DNA of 64,000 bases, from NCBI GenBank assembly GCA_030686995.1, contig CM060708.1, positions 261,425,044-261,489,043 on the forward strand, given 5' to 3'. Numbering within the stretch: position 1 is the first letter of the stretch; each line of letters starts with the position of its first letter. The stretch is from Artemisia argyi. Lineage: Eukaryota; Streptophyta; Magnoliopsida; Asterales; Asteraceae. The notes beneath the pieces were generated by a model. The model was not told the DNA's origin. It did no database searches and worked only from the letters and a program-made list of their open reading frames with translations. The translations under genes and the position numbers were made by a program. Positions 61,094 through 64,000 of the stretch are shown here, piece by piece.

Positions 61094-62476
61094 CTTTAGA
61101 TAGATTGATAGAGCAAAAAGCTTCTAAGCCGATGGCAGCAGGAAACGTTGTAAGTGATTCGAGGCAGGGGAGTTGGATTAATGGTACTGACAAACCGCTA
61201 GATAGAATGCATCATTGGACTCAAATTTCACCTGCTTTGTATACTACCCCTGAACCAACACCACTCCCGGATACCCCAACGTCATTTGCTCCGTCACCAT
61301 ATATTGTTAACCATAAGAGACGTGGGCCACGTCTTTCAAAGGCTTTCCCTGAGGATGATGCAGCTCTTCATCAAGCTGTAGCTGATGAAAATACTACTGA
61401 GATAGTGAAAAGCTTAGAAGCTGAGGATGTTGAATCGTGTAGGGTTGTCAATGGCATCGTAAAAGTTGGTGAAGTCGTTGAAGGCAATGATGCCAAAGAT
61501 GTGGCCAATGGGGAGGATGGACAGGAGAATTTAGAGCGAGACGGTGAAATGGATGATTTCTTTGACCCGCAAGATTCTTTGAGTGTTAGGAGCAGCACAG
61601 ATGGGGAAAGCAGTTTTAGATTGGACCGGTCTTTGAACCTCAACTCTTCAGCTTCTGAGTTTTATGATGCTTGGGAAGGTAATTTGGTTTATATTTGCTA
61701 TATAGAGTAACAACTTGACAGACACTCTTATAAGTTCAAGTTTGCTATAAATCAAACCAATCAAACCTTTATTCTCTTGCTTCAGAATTGTCATCCGAAA
61801 GTGGATCCCAGACTGCTTCAAATGATGTCGAGACTGAATTGCGTGAACTACGGTTGAGCTTACTGGTAGAAATGGAGAAAAGGAAGCAAGCAGAAGAAAA
61901 AGCAAATGATATGCAAAGCCAATGGAGGAGGATATGCGAACAGTTATCTCTTGTTGGGCTGAATCTTTCAGAAGATCCTACTTTGTTGAAGAACCAAATT
62001 CCAGATGATATTGGAGCAGAATTATCCCGTCAAGTTAACCATATCCGTTCTGTATCCAAATCTATCGGTAGGGAAGAAGCTAAGGCTGAGCTTGAGCCAG
62101 AGATGAAAGCACAATTAGAGTCCAAGAACTTTGAAATTGCTAGATTATTGGACAGATTGCGGTACTATGAGGCTGTTAATCATGAGATGTCTCAGAGGAA
62201 TCAAGAAACAATCGGTAAGTCTTGGAAATTTTGTTATCTTTTCTTCATTCCGGACTTGAATCTTCATAATTCGTCATTGTATTGTGTGTAGAAACAACGC
62301 GACGAGCTAGGCAAATAAGGAAGACAAGACAAAGGTGGATTTGGGGTTCAGTTCTTGCTGCAGTTACCGTTGGAAGTGCTGCATTAGTTTGGTCTTACAT
62401 TCCAGCCAAAGAAGGTTCATCTTACACTTATCATACTCCAACTCATACTTCTGAAAGCAACAATTCGTCACAGTGA
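61075..62476 (+). CDS. Coiled-coil protein with C-terminal membrane anchor (405 aa, 3 exons)
   Basis: Exons 61075-61678, 61786-62214 and 62292-62476 (introns GTAATT..TTCAG and GTAAGT..TGTAG) join in frame to 405 residues. The N-terminal half is polar: HHWTQISPALYTTPEPTPLP, then FAPSPYIVNHKRRGPR and an acidic stretch (DGEMDDFFDPQDSLSVRSS). YDAWEELSSESGS spans the first splice. Residues about 215-340 form a coiled coil (ETELRELRLSLLVEMEKRKQ, EEAKAELEPEMKAQLESKNF). A basic RRARQIRKTRQR precedes one hydrophobic segment (about 360-381, WGSVLAAVTVGSAALVW) and a 24-residue tail, so it is probably tail-anchored, facing the cytosol. I do not recognise the family name. Its motifs look like a conserved plant protein of unknown role. 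Confidence 0.88.
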
Positions 62477-64000
62477 TGAGAATACGCTCTCACTGGAGTA
62501 GACTTGAAGAAAGGATAGATGTGAATACAAGTGCTTATACATTCAGTTTTATCTTAAGATTAATTATGGTATATGAAAGCCAGAGGCCCAGAGTTTGCAA
62601 CGCACTGATTTAGCGTATAGTAGTATAAATGCAAATAATACGTGTGAGCATGTAAATTCACATGCAGGGGGAGGGGGATTACTATCTCATATGTGCCCTT
62701 CATTTGAATTGAATTACTAAGTTACTTTTTACTATTTGAAATGGTCTGTAAAGTTCCGCATTTTGGAATAAATATATACTGAACGTGTGCGATTAGTAAT
62801 GGAAGGATTATAACCCGTGGATTTGGGTCCTTATTTTCTTATAACTTTCATCACACAGAGCCGAGAGACTCTTGACCCTTTAAGGCTTTGACCAAGACGA
62901 AGCTGATCCCCAGGAAGTCATCTAATCTGTTAGAAGGAAAGCATTCCTCACATATAAACTTATTCTGGCAAATAGGACGCACCGATTGCATAAACATTTC
63001 AACAACATCTTGAGCCAAAAGAATTTTAATTAGTTTTGTATTAAAAATGTTTTATCGCTCGTATATACATACCTGGTGCATGTATTATACATGCACAAAT
63101 ACATATATACAAACACAGGGCGACAGCGCGTGTAATACACGGGTTATCTAGATTTACTTTCTTATAATAAAAGTTAAATACAGAGATACTGAAAAGTTCA
63201 AATGGTGAGATCAAGTGACCAGATCCAGTGACAATCAAACCAAGTTCTGGTCATCTAACTCACAAATATTCTATTGTAACACACAACTTATAGCATATGC
63301 CTTTCACTTTACTTGTTTCTTCAATCCATAAAAATAAATATGCCATGACTAAACTGCGGACACAATTAAAAGATAGATAGGAAAACCTCTCATCGGGATT
63401 TTATTCAGAACATGACCGAGATTTTTACTTTAACATTAACTTTATTATTGCATCTTGTGTTCTATACGGGTCAAATGGGTAAACTGAAAAAAAACAACTT
63501 TGTTATACGTAGAGGGGCTAGACTCTGACCCATTTAATTATAATAGGCCAGTTTGAGTTATGTTTTCTCTTAATTAAATAGATCAACTAAACAATAGCTA
63601 TAGATGAAACGGGTCATAAGCTTTTTAATTGCTCACAGATAGCAGTTCTAGATAGTAAGCGCATATAGCAACACCAAACCAAACACTTTTAGCAATAAGA
63701 TCAGTAGGGTTGATGCATAATTATACATAAAACAGTAGCATAAACCTTTTCACTACAAGGAAGCCTGTACACGGTCCTGGTATGCGGAAAGTAACGTAAA
63801 ATGATGTAGCATATAAAGCATTCTTATTCCGTTCAACCAAAATAACCAAAAATCAGTAATAAAGCTCCTAACAAGATCCATAATATTTAAGAAGGCAGCA
63901 ATCAAAGTACCAAATCCATATAATAACCAACTGACATAATACTAGTTTTAGAGATAGTAACAGACAGATTGTATCAAGCTTGTATCAGTCTGGATCTATC
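62477..64000. other. 3' flank and intergenic sequence
   Basis: Probable 3' UTR to about 62780. At 63118-63158 a hairpin-like CGCGTGTAATACACG followed by GGTTAT and CTAG resembles a Helitron end but is followed by A. No further gene is supported before the window ends. Confidence 0.4.

Noticed and set aside
63118..63158. Helitron 3' end
   Set aside because: Hairpin and CTAG are present, but the next base is A rather than T and no 5' end was found.

Overview
The window looks like nuclear DNA of a flowering plant, probably an asterid eudicot. Evidence for this is introns with GT/AG borders, a Copia primer site of the tRNA-Met type, plant L1 LINE, PIF/Harbinger, hAT, Mutator, Stowaway and Helitron elements, and captured fragments of plant-type SIN3, bromodomain, Tudor-SN and Raf-like kinase genes. 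An Asteraceae source is only a guess. Nothing prokaryotic (operons, CRISPR, replication origins) was seen.

Only three ordinary host genes are supported. Two are single-exon paralogues of a small basic plant protein (3536-3892 and 31168-31527, both +), about 27 kb apart and sharing a core promoter. The third is a three-exon gene (61075-62476, +) for a coiled-coil protein with a C-terminal membrane anchor. Everything else is transposable elements, their relics, satellites and microsatellites.

Layout. 0.7-3.4 kb: a duplicated promoter segment, a small TA-flanked MITE, a purine-rich minisatellite and two Helitron-like 3' ends. 4.6 kb: Stowaway-like MITE. 8.1-8.6 kb: a MITE inside a Tourist MITE. 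8.6-10.7 kb: hAT element with 8-bp target duplication. 10.9-12.1 kb: Helitron. 15.2-22.4 kb: a solo Copia LTR with 5-bp duplication, split by a 5.35-kb Helitron carrying fragments of at least four host genes. 24.6 kb: CACTA-like element. 25.5-30.5 kb: two neighbouring giant palindromic (foldback) elements with exact 9-bp duplications. 32.7-33.8 kb: Helitron with an hAT MITE inside. 34.2-43.5 kb: a Harbinger transposase pseudogene split by an L1 LINE, itself split by an internally deleted Gypsy element. 43.7-45.1 kb: solo LTR of the same Gypsy family. 45.7-54.0 kb: a very young Copia-type element with a gag gene but no pol. 54.5-55.7 kb: another solo LTR. 56-57 kb: 337-bp tandem repeat. 58.4 kb: hAT MITE.

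The most unusual signals are (i) three LTR families that each carry an array of short palindromes just upstream of the TATA box, two of them sharing the core ACGSCGT; (ii) the foldback elements built from inverted minisatellites; (iii) the gene-capturing Helitron, whose borders are proved by the LTR it interrupts. Coordinates and homologies were read by eye. No database search or alignment program was run.
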